From assembly GCA_900290365.1 (NCBI GenBank), contig OMOE01000107.1:1-35508 (forward strand): 35,508 nt of DNA. The letters are read 5' to 3'. The position numbers and the translations under genes are program-made. This DNA is from Syntrophobacter sp. SbD1 (lineage in GTDB: Bacteria > Desulfobacterota > Syntrophobacteria > Syntrophobacterales > Syntrophobacteraceae). Below, in pieces: positions 7,141 through 16,309 of the stretch; the first letter of the stretch is position 1; every line of letters starts with the position of its first letter. The notes below the pieces were generated by a model that searched no databases, was not told where the DNA came from, and saw only the letters and a list, made by a program, of their open reading frames with translations.

Positions 7141-10100
7141 ATGTTTCAAAAAATTAAAACGCCGCTCCTACTGTTATTGATATCCGAAACCCTGCTGATC
7201 CTTCTTTTTCCGTGGTCCCTTGTCTTCGAACCAACCTTGGCCGCCGGGGGCGACACCCCGTCTCATTTCATCGCCGCCGTCGCCATGAATAGATCTCTGT
7301 TCGCATTCTTTTCTCCGGTCACATGGATTCACGGCGCCTATGCAGGCTTTCCGCTCTTCCTGCAATACTTTCCGCTGCCTTTTGCGCTAATGGCGCTTAT
7401 CTCGAAGGCAGTCTCTCTTCAGGTTGCCTTCAAACTGGTGACGCTGCTGGGGATCATCCCCCTTCCAGCCGCTGTCTATCTGTGCCTGAGGTATCTGGGC
7501 TACCGGCAGAATATCCCTGCAATCGGCGCTTTGCTATCACTGCCCTTTCTTCTTATGACCGATAACAAAATTTTTGGAGGCAATATTTGCAGCACTCTTG
7601 CAGGCGAGTTCGCTTTCTCGATATCGTTCATTCTCTATATCATTTTCACGGGAAAACTGTATGCGGACATCTCCAGGGGCAAATCCCCGCTGGGCAGCTC
7701 CGCCATTGAAGCATTGACGGCTTTGAGCCACGGGTATCCCCTTCTCCAGTCCATAATGGGATCATTCTATTTCATTCTATGGGGCAGGAATCTACGGAAC
7801 ATTTTCAAGCTTCATGCCGCAGCGGCCGGACTTGTCGCGTTCTGGCTGCTGCCCCTTCTTTGGCGCATGCCCTGGAATACTACCTATTCGTATTGCTGGC
7901 ATTTCGAGAGCTGGAAAGAAATAGCACCTCCCCTTCTGTGGCCCTCGTTTGCCGGAACTCTGATTCTTGGAGGGTCGTCAATACATAAGCTCTTTTGGCC
8001 GGAAAGAAGATTTTCTTTCGTTTTCAAAACGCCAATAGACTGTCCGGAACTTTATCTGCTTTGGCAATTCGGTGTTGCGCTGCTCGGCTTCAGCCTTGCT
8101 TCTTTCGCGGGACTCGTGGATATGCGGTTCCTGCCTTTCGCCCAGATAATGCTGGTGCTTATGGGAGCTGTAGGATGGGGAAGGCTCATATCGGGCCTTC
8201 CACGCCCGAATTTTTGGCTGGCCGGATTCTGCGCCGGGGTTGTCGCTATTGCTCTAACCAGGGCCGCAGTCGTTGACAGTTGGATTCAATGGAACTATTC
8301 CGGCATGGAGTCCAAACCTCTCTGGAACTCTTATCTGCGCGTCAACGATTACCTGAGTGGAGATCAAAACAGCCCCAGGGTGGTTTACGAGCACAATGAC
8401 ATAACAAACGATACCGGAAGCATCAGGGCTTTCGAACTGCTCCCGTACTATTCGGGCAGATCAACCCTGGAAGGGCTCTACATGCAATCGAGCCTGAATT
8501 CCCCTTTCATTTTCTATATACAATCTGAGCTGAGCAAAAGCCCTTCCGCCCCATTTCCACAGTATTACTTCTCGCGTCCCGATCCGGACCGCGCGGCTAA
8601 ACGGTTGGCTCTGTTCAACGTCAGCCAGGTGATAGCAGTTTCCGATGATATATCCAATACCCTGGACTCTTCGCCCTTTTACGAACTTCGAATGTCCTTT
8701 CCGCCCTTCAGGATTTATCGTCTCAGACGCAGCGGGGATTCTTATGTTGAGCCGCTCAAATTCAGGCCCCTGCGAATACCGTCCAAGAACTGGAAAAAGG
8801 TTCAGTTCGAATGGTTCCGCAGGTCTTCATTAAGCGTGCCGCTCGTCGTGGCGTCCGAAGGTTCGCCGGGTGAATTCTGGAAGAACCTTCAGGCCTATGA
8901 CGGGGACCCCGAACACATTCCCGAAGTCCCGGTTCAGATCTCTCAAAAAATTCGGGCCAATGCCGTCCTTGGTGATTCCCGGATTACCATCGACACTTCC
9001 GAACCTGGCCACCCCCTGTGGATAAAAGTCTCCTATCATCCGGACTGGCGAATAACAGAGGGGGCGGGAGAACTCTACCTTGCCTCTCCGGCCTTTATGC
9101 TGCTCGTACCCAAGACCTCCAGAGTCGTCCTGACGTTCGACACCGGGTCGGGAGTTTATCTTTGGGGCAAGATCCTGTTTTTTATCACCGTCCTGGTGTT
9201 AATATTCAAAGCGCTGCTCGCTCGGCTCCCTCATGTACGTCATATCCGCATCCTTCCCGGCCTGACCCGATATAATCCAATCCGATCCTCAAAAATCGGG
9301 ATAAACGCCTGGTTGTTTGCTGCGTTTGCTCTTATCGCCGCCATTACACTTGGATCAATATCGACGAGAAATCATCATGACCCGGTTCTTCTCTACTACC
9401 TTGCAACCGGCAAATTCGAAAAAATAGAGGGAATCAAATCCGGTCCGGATGGGTCGGCATCCGAGGATTCACCTGCCATTGCGCAATCCCCGGAGACTCT
9501 GAGTGTCCTTGATTTGCTCGATGAAGGCATAGCGAAATTCGGCCGTTCTTCGATGCTCGATTTTTTCATGTTATACAAGGCGTCTGTGATGAGCAAAATG
9601 AAAAAGTGGGATCAATTGCGCCCCATTTTAGAGGACTTCCTAAAGAAAAATCCCGATAACCGCATAAACGCGGAGGGCCTCACATTGCTGGGTGAGGCGT
9701 CCCTCAAAATGAACCAAACAGTAGATGCCGAGAGATTTTTCAGGCAGGCGCTCTCTTCCTGGCCCGAAGATAACTCCATTAAGCAAGCGGGTTTGCACCT
9801 TGCGGAAATCCTTGGCTGTGACACCATCTTTGAAACCGCCAGGGGGCTTCTTGCATCCGGCAAATATATCGAGGCTCACAATATATACCGGGCGCTTTCT
9901 CTCAGCGAGGATAAGAAAATCGCAGACAAGGGCCTCGCTTCACTTGCCTGCTGTTCTTTTTACATGAACCGGTGGCAGGAGGCATCCGATCTCTTCACTC
10001 AGTGGCCGGCCGATAATTCCGATGCGCCGCAGTCAGCTCGGGTCCAGGCGGATTTGAGGCAATGCCGGACAATCATCGATAAAAACATTGAGTGGATGAC

Positions 10101-10251
10101 AGGCGCTAATCCGCAATCAGCCTCCCCTGCCCGCCACGGGTTGATCGTGCGATTTCTTGACTGGGCCGCACAAATCCTGCCTTGGCATGCGGATCGAGTA
10201 AATCAAAAACAGTACGGGGAGCAGGTATTGTCCGATGAGCAACAGGGTTAA
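7141..10251 (+). CDS. Large multi-pass membrane protein (PTPS-related type) with C-terminal TPR-like region
   Basis: 1036 residues. Residues about 1-390 contain many hydrophobic segments and an early GGDTPSHF motif, resembling the 6-pyruvoyl-tetrahydropterin-synthase-related membrane family (PF10131), which looks like polytopic GT-C glycosyltransferases. Residues about 390-680 are polar, probably on the outer face of the membrane, followed by hydrophobic segments near 680-700 and 720-740. Residues about 800-1000 are alpha-helical with TPR-like spacing. No pterin role is implied despite the family name. The last 135 bp overlap the opposite-strand exosortase-like gene. A role in cell-surface polysaccharide or lipoprotein assembly is plausible but inferred. 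The start has no clear ribosome binding site. Confidence 0.8.
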   Translation: MFQKIKTPLLLLLISETLLILLFPWSLVFEPTLAAGGDTPSHFIAAVAMNRSLFAFFSPVTWIHGAYAGFPLFLQYFPLPFALMALISKAVSLQVAFKLVTLLGIIPLPAAVYLCLRYLGYRQNIPAIGALLSLPFLLMTDNKIFGGNICSTLAGEFAFSISFILYIIFTGKLYADISRGKSPLGSSAIEALTALSHGYPLLQSIMGSFYFILWGRNLRNIFKLHAAAAGLVAFWLLPLLWRMPWNTTYSYCWHFESWKEIAPPLLWPSFAGTLILGGSSIHKLFWPERRFSFVFKTPIDCPELYLLWQFGVALLGFSLASFAGLVDMRFLPFAQIMLVLMGAVGWGRLISGLPRPNFWLAGFCAGVVAIALTRAAVVDSWIQWNYSGMESKPLWNSYLRVNDYLSGDQNSPRVVYEHNDITNDTGSIRAFELLPYYSGRSTLEGLYMQSSLNSPFIFYIQSELSKSPSAPFPQYYFSRPDPDRAAKRLALFNVSQVIAVSDDISNTLDSSPFYELRMSFPPFRIYRLRRSGDSYVEPLKFRPLRIPSKNWKKVQFEWFRRSSLSVPLVVASEGSPGEFWKNLQAYDGDPEHIPEVPVQISQKIRANAVLGDSRITIDTSEPGHPLWIKVSYHPDWRITEGAGELYLASPAFMLLVPKTSRVVLTFDTGSGVYLWGKILFFITVLVLIFKALLARLPHVRHIRILPGLTRYNPIRSSKIGINAWLFAAFALIAAITLGSISTRNHHDPVLLYYLATGKFEKIEGIKSGPDGSASEDSPAIAQSPETLSVLDLLDEGIAKFGRSSMLDFFMLYKASVMSKMKKWDQLRPILEDFLKKNPDNRINAEGLTLLGEASLKMNQTVDAERFFRQALSSWPEDNSIKQAGLHLAEILGCDTIFETARGLLASGKYIEAHNIYRALSLSEDKKIADKGLASLACCSFYMNRWQEASDLFTQWPADNSDAPQSARVQADLRQCRTIIDKNIEWMTGANPQSASPARHGLIVRFLDWAAQILPWHADRVNQKQYGEQVLSDEQQG

Positions 10252-11196
10252 GTCAACCGGTATTGCGGCGGTGTAATTGAAGAGAACTACCAGGAAATTG
10301 TCGATTCTGTGAAAAAGGTGGGTGAGAAAAAGAAACCCAAAGCCCGCAGCCAATTGCTTTACCCTGGTTTTCCACGGCGTTGAGCGGACCGCGAGGACAA
10401 GGGATGCAAAGGTCACGATGCTGAAAGTCTCATAGTACACAGACGTTTGCCGTGCAGAATTGAAGTGATGGCCGAACAGTGAAAAGCCAAAATGCATAAA
10501 TCGGTCAAGGAACCGGATGTATTCGGGATGCACCCTTACCCACATGAGGAACAAACACCCGGAGATAAGAGCAAAGCGCGCCAGAAAGTTTGCCACCTTT
10601 GCGGGAAGGCTCTCATTCGACTCTTCCTTACCGGTCCATTTGAGCCACAGGATGCAGGTCATGAAAATCATGCATATCGAAAACACCTGCCCAAGATAGA
10701 CGTGAATCACGTCGAAGAGCCACTGGTTGTGCCGGCTAACCATGAAAGTAATGATGAGGCGTCCCAGGTTGCCAAGATACAACGCAGGGAGCCCCGCAAG
10801 CAATCCAGCCGCTTTCTGCCCGACGGTGGCAGGGTGGAAAATTATGAAGCAGAGGAAAAGGCCTGCCGAGAAAAGCGGGGTGCATTCAGGGATGATTTTG
10901 ACAGAGAATTTCCCGTCTGAGACGATGTCATTGACTGTGGTGATGTCAGAAACACCGAGAGAACTCAGGACCAGGCCCAGGGATCGGGCGATGTGCTCGT
11001 TGAGCGGCTGCGTAAATGATGACGGAAGCACCTGGATGGCGGCGTATAATCCAATACAGGAAATAATGAAACCTGCTGCAAAACGGAGACCCCAGGTCTG
11101 AGTGACCCTTGCAGCCGTTTTATTCGTAGCTGGTGAAGGGGCATATCGAACGCCGGATTGCTTCCTGTTCAACCTCCGGGGCTTATCCTTGGCCAT
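10117..11196 (-). CDS. Exosortase/archaeosortase-family membrane protease with long C-terminal membrane extension
   Basis: Polytopic membrane protein of 359 residues. Residues about 35-185 match the exosortase core, with the predicted catalytic triad C105 in PECTPLFSAG, R146 in GNLGRL and H165 in IHVYLGQ. Exosortases cut C-terminal sorting tags such as PEP-CTERM. Single-domain members are often shorter; here residues about 190-345 add several more membrane segments. I see no protein with a recognisable sorting tag in the window. The ATG at 11196 is chosen, with an in-frame TTG at 11205 as alternative. It overlaps the FRG gene by 14 bp upstream and the membrane/TPR gene by 135 bp tail to tail. 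The subfamily is uncertain. Confidence 0.82.
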   Translation of the reverse strand: MAKDKPRRLNRKQSGVRYAPSPATNKTAARVTQTWGLRFAAGFIISCIGLYAAIQVLPSSFTQPLNEHIARSLGLVLSSLGVSDITTVNDIVSDGKFSVKIIPECTPLFSAGLFLCFIIFHPATVGQKAAGLLAGLPALYLGNLGRLIITFMVSRHNQWLFDVIHVYLGQVFSICMIFMTCILWLKWTGKEESNESLPAKVANFLARFALISGCLFLMWVRVHPEYIRFLDRFMHFGFSLFGHHFNSARQTSVYYETFSIVTFASLVLAVRSTPWKTRVKQLAAGFGFLFLTHLFHRIDNFLVVLFNYTAAIPVDLTLLLIGQYLLPVLFLIYSIRMPRQDLCGPVKKSHDQPVAGRGG

Positions 11197-12004
11197 GGTC
11201 AGCAAAATCCGGCCGTAGCGGCTGCCTCGGACTGTAGTGTCTTTTCAGCCATTTACTGAGGCCGTCGAGTCCCGGGAAAAGCACCCTTTCGGTGATATTG
11301 GCCTGATCCAGTTTATCGCGAATTTCCCATTTCAGAGACGCGGGGATTACGATTTTGCGCCCAATCCCGGAATGGGCATCCAACCAGGAGTCCAGCACTG
11401 TTTCAGGGTCCGACATGAGCGAAAAGAAGGCAAATTGGTTCACAATCCGGTCATCGATCGAAGGGGGTTCGACGAAGACTGTGAAATCCTTTTGTGAAAG
11501 ATCGTCGAACTGCTTGAGGGTCTTTAGCGATCCGGAAAGCATCTCAACGGTAAACACATTGGCCCCTTCCCTCTCTAGCTGCTCCCTGAGACTTTCCGGG
11601 AGCAGTTTATGGGTGCTGACATAGTTTACGGCCCAAACGGCCCCGTCAGTATCATATTTTTCGAGATTTGAAGTCGCAAAATGCAGGGCGCAAAAGGGGG
11701 AGTAGGTCCAGTCAAGGAGCCTTGTGGGCAACCCGAAATGCTGGGCTACGGAGAGCCAGTGCCATACGGAGTCGCCTGTCATCAGATCTCTATGCGCATA
11801 TTTTTTGAAATTGCGCAGAATGTGGTGCTCCAGGGCAGCGAAGCTGCCGCCCATACGCATAAGGGTGGTCTCGAGGCGGTATCCTGCATCCGAAAGGCCC
11901 CTGAATGCGCAACGGGACCGGAATCGCCCCAGGTCCTGGTTCCAGGAGTCTCTGTAGAGTTCTTCCTGGAGTTCATTCCACGTGTTTACGGTAATCTCGA
12001 GCAC
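11183..12004 (-). CDS. FRG-domain protein
   Basis: 273 residues with the FRG domain: the name-giving FRG at 34-36 within RCAFRGLSDAGYRLET, and the second conserved block QHFGLPTRLLDWT (88-100) followed by an aromatic-rich segment. The biochemical function of the domain is not established. There is no signal peptide, so a cytoplasmic location is expected. The start is GTG with GGGAAG upstream, 24 bp after the FecR-domain gene, and the end overlaps the exosortase-like gene by 14 bp. The three therefore look like one operon, an unusual association for an FRG protein. Confidence 0.85.
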   Translation of the reverse strand: MLEITVNTWNELQEELYRDSWNQDLGRFRSRCAFRGLSDAGYRLETTLMRMGGSFAALEHHILRNFKKYAHRDLMTGDSVWHWLSVAQHFGLPTRLLDWTYSPFCALHFATSNLEKYDTDGAVWAVNYVSTHKLLPESLREQLEREGANVFTVEMLSGSLKTLKQFDDLSQKDFTVFVEPPSIDDRIVNQFAFFSLMSDPETVLDSWLDAHSGIGRKIVIPASLKWEIRDKLDQANITERVLFPGLDGLSKWLKRHYSPRQPLRPDFADHGQG

Positions 12005-12028
12005 ATCGCTTCCCGTCTTTGTCTATAT

Positions 12029-12781
12029 TTAATGTTCCTCAACCGTGCCCTGATCGGATTTCTCAGGATTGGGCAAGCACCCGGTAGAGTTACCCGGCAT
12101 TCCAGACGCTTCGGCATTTCGGTTTCCTATCCGCTCCAGGCCCGCTATTATACCAGCAAATTCAGCGGCAGTGGCAAACCGGGGCGGAGCAGGCAGGTCA
12201 GGTCCGCAAGCCTGTCCCGTCATATAGGCGGTCAACAGCGCTGGTTTATCCTGAAAGCCGGGGCTGGAAAAAACAATGGAATCTTCAAGACACAGGGCAG
12301 TGGTTAGCCCATGCCGGCAAACTTCGTCCCTGGGCATTTCAGGTTCAAAATCAACGATGAAGTCTGTATCGCGGCTCGCGACGATCGCAGTCCCCGTTTT
12401 AACGCGAAACCGCCTGTCGTTGAAATCCTGAAGCTCCTGCACGGCGAACCGTGCTTTCCCCAATTTCAGAGAAATGAGTCCATACCTGATCTTTTCGGCG
12501 CGGTTGTATCGATATTCAGTGATTTCCAGATTGGCGCCGGGGGCAAGTTTCATCCTGCTCTGATCGACAAAAGAGATCTCGGCCGAACCATCGGCGCCGG
12601 TGACTATACTGTCTTTAACGAACACGGGGCCGCCGGCCTCGAGCGGTTCGCTCCTTCCGGCTCTTTCAATGGAGACGACGCCAGTGACAATTTCCGCCTT
12701 ACCGGCAATCTCAAGCGCGGCCGCTGATTGATGGGCGCCTACAATGATCGAGACCAGAATCACGATAACCCTATAGAGCAA
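12029..12781 (-). CDS. Exported FecR-domain protein
   Basis: 250 residues. The N-terminus (about 1-22) is a signal peptide with a hydrophobic core and an AAA end. Residues about 28-140 form a FecR-like domain, with the usual blocks EPLEAGGPVFVKDSIVTGADGSAEISFVD and a following beta-rich KTGTAIVASRDTDFIV (about 126-141). In this setting the domain is normally a periplasmic ligand- or wall-binding module rather than an iron sensor. The start is TTG at 12781; no better start preserves the signal peptide. It is the first gene of the FecR - FRG - exosortase operon. Confidence 0.82.
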   Translation of the reverse strand: MLYRVIVILVSIIVGAHQSAAALEIAGKAEIVTGVVSIERAGRSEPLEAGGPVFVKDSIVTGADGSAEISFVDQSRMKLAPGANLEITEYRYNRAEKIRYGLISLKLGKARFAVQELQDFNDRRFRVKTGTAIVASRDTDFIVDFEPEMPRDEVCRHGLTTALCLEDSIVFSSPGFQDKPALLTAYMTGQACGPDLPAPPRFATAAEFAGIIAGLERIGNRNAEASGMPGNSTGCLPNPEKSDQGTVEEH

Positions 12782-12882
12782 AATCCCAACCTCACTTCGT
12801 TCGGGGTCTGCGGGTCGCGGCTCTTGCTCACAAACCCACCTCTGCCTACCTCTGCCCCCTTTTTCCAGAGGTGGCAGAGAGA

Positions 12883-12937
12883 TTTTTGCCGCCGCCGAAG
12901 TGTTTGAGTGGCTAACCCGGCCGGCGGTCCCACCGCC
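12883..12937. repeat. Hairpin repeat copy at the 3' end of the acyl-CoA dehydrogenase gene
   Basis: It ends in the perfect hairpin GGCGGT-CCC-ACCGCC (12923-12937), whose last base is the last base of the acyl-CoA dehydrogenase stop codon. The preceding segment matches the two tandem copies at 16764-16873. It may work as a 3' hairpin or transcription attenuator for the minus-strand operon. A further pair of inverted CTCTGCC/GGCAGAG segments lies at about 12850-12880. Confidence 0.75.
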
Positions 12938-14085
12938 TATCTCAACAATTCACGAGCGATGATCAGCCGCTGTATCTCGCTGGTCCCCTCGTAAATCGTG
13001 GTTATACGGACATCTCTATAGAAGCGCTCGACAGGGTAATCATTTATATAGCCGTAACCGCCGAGCATCTGAAGGGCGTCATAGCAGGCCTTGTTTGCCG
13101 CTTCAGAGGCATAAACTTTGCCCATTGAGGCCTCTTTCGAATAAGATTTCCCCTGGTCCTTGAGGTACGCGGCGCGAAGCAGAAGCAGGCGCGAAGCCTC
13201 GAGCCTGGTGTAGTTGTCGGCAATCATCCACTGGATTGCCTGCTGCGAAACGATTGGCTTGTCGAACTGCACTCTTTCGCCGGCGTACTTCGTTGCGTAA
13301 TCCATGGCGGCAAGGCCGATTCCCAGGGCCATCGATCCGACGCCGATCCTGCCGCCCGCAAGTTCCGCAACAGCGATCCGGAACCCGTCATTCATCTTGC
13401 CAAGCATGTTCTCTTTGGGGACCCTGCAATTTTCGAAAATCAGCTCGTTTGTCGACGAACCGTTTTGGCCCAGCTTATGTTCATCTCTTCCAATGATGAA
13501 ACCGGGAAAGTCGGGCTCAACAATGAAGGCACTTATCCCCTTGCCCTTTTTCGCCTCCTTGTCGGTAACGGCCCAAACCACGAAGCATCCTGCATATTCC
13601 GCACTGGAGATAAAAATTTTATTTCCGTTGAGGACCCAATAATCACCGTCGAGAACGGCAGACGTTCGCATCCCTGCGGGATCTGACCCCGCGCAGGTCT
13701 CGGTCAGCCCGAAGCTGCCCGCAAAATACTCACCGGAGCAAATGCGAGGAATATACTTCCTTTTTTGCTGCTCCGTACCGACGGCCTGGATGACTTCGGC
13801 CACCATATTGCTCACAGAGGCCGTAACAGTTGTCGCCGCGCATGCGCGGCCCAGTTCGGTCATAACAAGGGAGAAGACGATGCTTCCGGCGCCGGTGCCT
13901 CCGTACTCCGGTTCCACATTCAATCCCATGAAGCCGAGTTCGGCAAGTTTTCTGAGGTTTGTTTTGAGAATCTCACGGTTCTTAGTTCGGTCGATCTCGG
14001 CCGCAACAGGCTCGAGTTCGCGCAAGGCAAACTTCGCAGCGGTCTCCTGAATTATTCTCTGCTCTTCGTTTAGTTCGAAGTCCAT
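12937..14085 (-). CDS. Acyl-CoA dehydrogenase (short-chain/butyryl-CoA type)
   Basis: FAD enzyme of 382 residues, the normal length. It oxidises an acyl-CoA to the trans-2-enoyl-CoA, or reduces crotonyl-CoA in the other direction. Conserved blocks include [30 protein letters not shown], and the C-terminal [15 protein letters not shown] with the expected catalytic glutamate near residue 366 (YEGT). The ATG start has AAGGATCC upstream. It is the last gene of thiolase - hbd - acyl-CoA dehydrogenase. No etfAB genes are adjacent, so the electron acceptor must be encoded elsewhere. Chain-length preference cannot be read from sequence; the neighbours suggest C4. Confidence 0.94.
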   Translation of the reverse strand: MDFELNEEQRIIQETAAKFALRELEPVAAEIDRTKNREILKTNLRKLAELGFMGLNVEPEYGGTGAGSIVFSLVMTELGRACAATTVTASVSNMVAEVIQAVGTEQQKRKYIPRICSGEYFAGSFGLTETCAGSDPAGMRTSAVLDGDYWVLNGNKIFISSAEYAGCFVVWAVTDKEAKKGKGISAFIVEPDFPGFIIGRDEHKLGQNGSSTNELIFENCRVPKENMLGKMNDGFRIAVAELAGGRIGVGSMALGIGLAAMDYATKYAGERVQFDKPIVSQQAIQWMIADNYTRLEASRLLLLRAAYLKDQGKSYSKEASMGKVYASEAANKACYDALQMLGGYGYINDYPVERFYRDVRITTIYEGTSEIQRLIIARELLR

Positions 14086-14117
14086 TTAAGGATCCTTGTT
14101 ATAGGATTCGCTGTCAA

Positions 14118-14966
14118 TTAATACTCATAAAAACCACGGCCGGTTTTTCTCCCCAGCCACCCAACCTCGACGTACTTGCGCAATAGCGGGCATGGCCGAT
14201 ATTTCGAGTCGCAAAAACCGCTGTAAAGTGTCTCCATTATCGCCAGGCACGTATCAAGACCGATCAGATCGGCCAGGGCCAGCGGCCCCATGGGGTGGTT
14301 CATGCCGAGCCGCATAACCGTATCGATGTCCTCGCGGCTCCCAACCCCGTGGTAGAGGCAATAAATGGCTTCATTTATCATCGGCATGAGTATTCGGTTC
14401 GCAATGAACCCGGGGTAGTCGCTGGAAAGGGCCGGCGTTTTTCCAAACTTCATGGACAGGTCCCATGTAGTCTGAAAAGTTTCATCGGAAGTCGCGATGC
14501 CTCGAATTACCTCGACAAGCTTCATAACCGGCACGGGGTTCATGAAGTGCATGCCGATCACCTTGTCCGGCCTTTTCGTCTGAGCTGCAATCCGGCCTAT
14601 TGGGATAGAGGAAGTGTTGCTCGCAAGGACGGCCTCCGGCCTGCAAATTGAATCAAGTTCACGGAACACGGCGAATTTGATAGCCTCTACCTCGCTAGCA
14701 GCTTCTACAAGGAAATCCACAGGAGCCAGATCTTTTAGACTGGTGCAGACCTTAATCCGCCCGAGAACGGCTTCTTTCTCCTCCTGCGTCATTTTTCCTT
14801 TTTCTGCATTCCTGGCAAGTATACTCGTGATATTCCTGAGACCGCGTTCGACAAATTCATCTTTGATGTCATTCATTATCACCTGAAGGCCGCTCATCGC
14901 AGCGACCTGGGCAATCCCGCTTCCCATCTGGCCGGCGCCTACAACTCCAAAGGTCTTTATTTCCAT
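14118..14966 (-). CDS. hbd: 3-hydroxybutyryl-CoA dehydrogenase
   Basis: NAD(P)-dependent enzyme that interconverts acetoacetyl-CoA and 3-hydroxybutyryl-CoA. 282 residues, the usual length. The Rossmann loop is GAGQMGSG (10-17), and the catalytic histidine is His140 in GMHFMNPVPVMKLVE. The C-terminal domain has NHPMGPLALADLIGLD. The ATG at 14966 is chosen because AAGGAGGAG precedes it at good spacing; the frame extends to 15026 but that part is not family-like. It sits 32 bp before the acyl-CoA dehydrogenase gene and 82 bp after the thiolase gene. Confidence 0.95.
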   Translation of the reverse strand: MEIKTFGVVGAGQMGSGIAQVAAMSGLQVIMNDIKDEFVERGLRNITSILARNAEKGKMTQEEKEAVLGRIKVCTSLKDLAPVDFLVEAASEVEAIKFAVFRELDSICRPEAVLASNTSSIPIGRIAAQTKRPDKVIGMHFMNPVPVMKLVEVIRGIATSDETFQTTWDLSMKFGKTPALSSDYPGFIANRILMPMINEAIYCLYHGVGSREDIDTVMRLGMNHPMGPLALADLIGLDTCLAIMETLYSGFCDSKYRPCPLLRKYVEVGWLGRKTGRGFYEY

Positions 14967-15008
14967 TCGAGTCTCCTCCTTTTCCGATGTCTGCCTATCG
15001 AGCTTTGC

Positions 15009-15040
15009 CAAATCTAAAATCTGCAATATAAAATCTGCAA
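15009..15040. repeat. Tandem AAAATCTGCAAT repeat between thiolase and hbd
   Basis: Two copies of AAAATCTGCAAT plus a partial copy fill the gap between the thiolase stop and the hbd ribosome binding site. It contains no open frame and is probably a short intergenic repeat carried inside the operon transcript. Confidence 0.6.
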
Positions 15041-15048
15041 TCAGGTAT

Positions 15049-16224
15049 CTACCTCTTTAACACCATGGCCACCGCTTCGCCTCCTCCGAGGCACAGCGAT
15101 ACAAGTCCAGTCTTTTTGCCGGAACGTATCATTTCATGAATCATCGTTACCAGAAGCCGGCAGCCGCTGGCCCCTATCGGATGACCCAAAGCGACGCTGC
15201 CCCCGGCGACGTTTACTTTGGAACCGTCCAGTTTCAGCTCTTTTAGCACACATACGGTTGATCCGCTAAAAGCTTCGTTAACCTCGAAAACATCGACCTT
15301 ATCCATAGGAATGCCCTCTTTTTTTAGGCACTTGGGTATGGCCAGAATCGGGGCTACCAGAACGTACTTCATATCGATGCCGGCGGACGCCTGGGCGCCT
15401 ATCGTTCCCATAATCGTGCAACCCAGTTGCATTGCCTTTTCCCTGGACATGACAACGACCGCCGCTGCGCCGTCGCTTATCACGGAGGCATTGCCCGCCG
15501 TAGTGACTCCGCCTTCTTTGAAGGCCGGCTTCATTTTCGCCAGCGCCTCATAGGATGTTTCCCTGGGGCACTCGTCCCGGGCGAAAATAACCGATTCGCC
15601 TTTTCGGGCAGGCAATTGCACCGGGACGATCTCGTCTTTGAATCTACCGGTGGAGATGGATTCCAGGGACCTGCGATAGGACTCAGTGGCATACCTGTCC
15701 TGATCCTCGCGGGTTACTCCGTATCTTTCACAGCAAAGCTCGTTTGACATGCCCATATGAAAATCATTTACTATGTCCCACAGGCCGTCGTGAACCATGG
15801 AATCCACCAGCACGCCGTTGCCCATCCGGTATCCGCCGCGTGCTTTCTCCAGATAGTATGGCGCCATGCTCATGGTTTCCATTCCGCCCGCGACCACGAC
15901 CTCGGCGTCGCCAACCTGGACTGCCTGGGCGGCAAGCATCACCGCCTTAAGACCAGAACCGCAGACTTTGTTCACAGTGACCGCTTCGACCTCAAACGGC
16001 ATGCCGGCAACTATCGCAGCCTGTTTTGCCGGATTCTGACCATAGCCGCAAGGTAGCACCAAACCCATTATGACTTCGTTTACCTGATCTTTGCTTATTC
16101 CAGCGCGCCTTACAGCCTCTTCGATCACGATGCCACCCAACTTTGTAGCCCCTATAGAACTAAGAGACCCATTGAAGCTCCCCAGAGGAGTTCGAACGGC
16201 ACTGACTATTACGGCTTCTCGCAT
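15049..16224 (-). CDS. Acetyl-CoA acetyltransferase (thiolase)
   Basis: Joins two acetyl-CoA to acetoacetyl-CoA, or cleaves acetoacetyl-CoA in the degradative direction. 391 residues, the usual length. The nucleophile is Cys88 in NKVCGSGLKAV. The C-terminal signatures are NVAGGSVALGHPIGASGCR and the second catalytic cysteine near 378 in CLGGGEA. The ATG at 16224 has AGGAG seven bases upstream; the longer frame to 16278 runs through an intergenic repeat and is rejected. It is the first gene of the short-chain acyl-CoA cluster. Confidence 0.95.
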   Translation of the reverse strand: MREAVIVSAVRTPLGSFNGSLSSIGATKLGGIVIEEAVRRAGISKDQVNEVIMGLVLPCGYGQNPAKQAAIVAGMPFEVEAVTVNKVCGSGLKAVMLAAQAVQVGDAEVVVAGGMETMSMAPYYLEKARGGYRMGNGVLVDSMVHDGLWDIVNDFHMGMSNELCCERYGVTREDQDRYATESYRRSLESISTGRFKDEIVPVQLPARKGESVIFARDECPRETSYEALAKMKPAFKEGGVTTAGNASVISDGAAAVVVMSREKAMQLGCTIMGTIGAQASAGIDMKYVLVAPILAIPKCLKKEGIPMDKVDVFEVNEAFSGSTVCVLKELKLDGSKVNVAGGSVALGHPIGASGCRLLVTMIHEMIRSGKKTGLVSLCLGGGEAVAMVLKR

Positions 16225-16234
16225 TGCAATCTCC

Positions 16235-16309
16235 TGGCAAGTTTCGAGTTTCGAGTTCTGAGTTCTTGGTTTAGTCAATTGAAAACTAAAGACTGGAAAC
16301 TCAAAACTC
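16235..16309. repeat. AAAACTC/GAGTTTTGAG-type intergenic repeat
   Basis: The gap between the DUF167 stop and the thiolase ribosome binding site consists of degenerate repeats: TTTCGAG twice, GAGTTCT, and AAACTCAAAACTC. It belongs to the same loose family as 7095-7133 and 32938-32975. No open frame is expected here. Confidence 0.65.
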
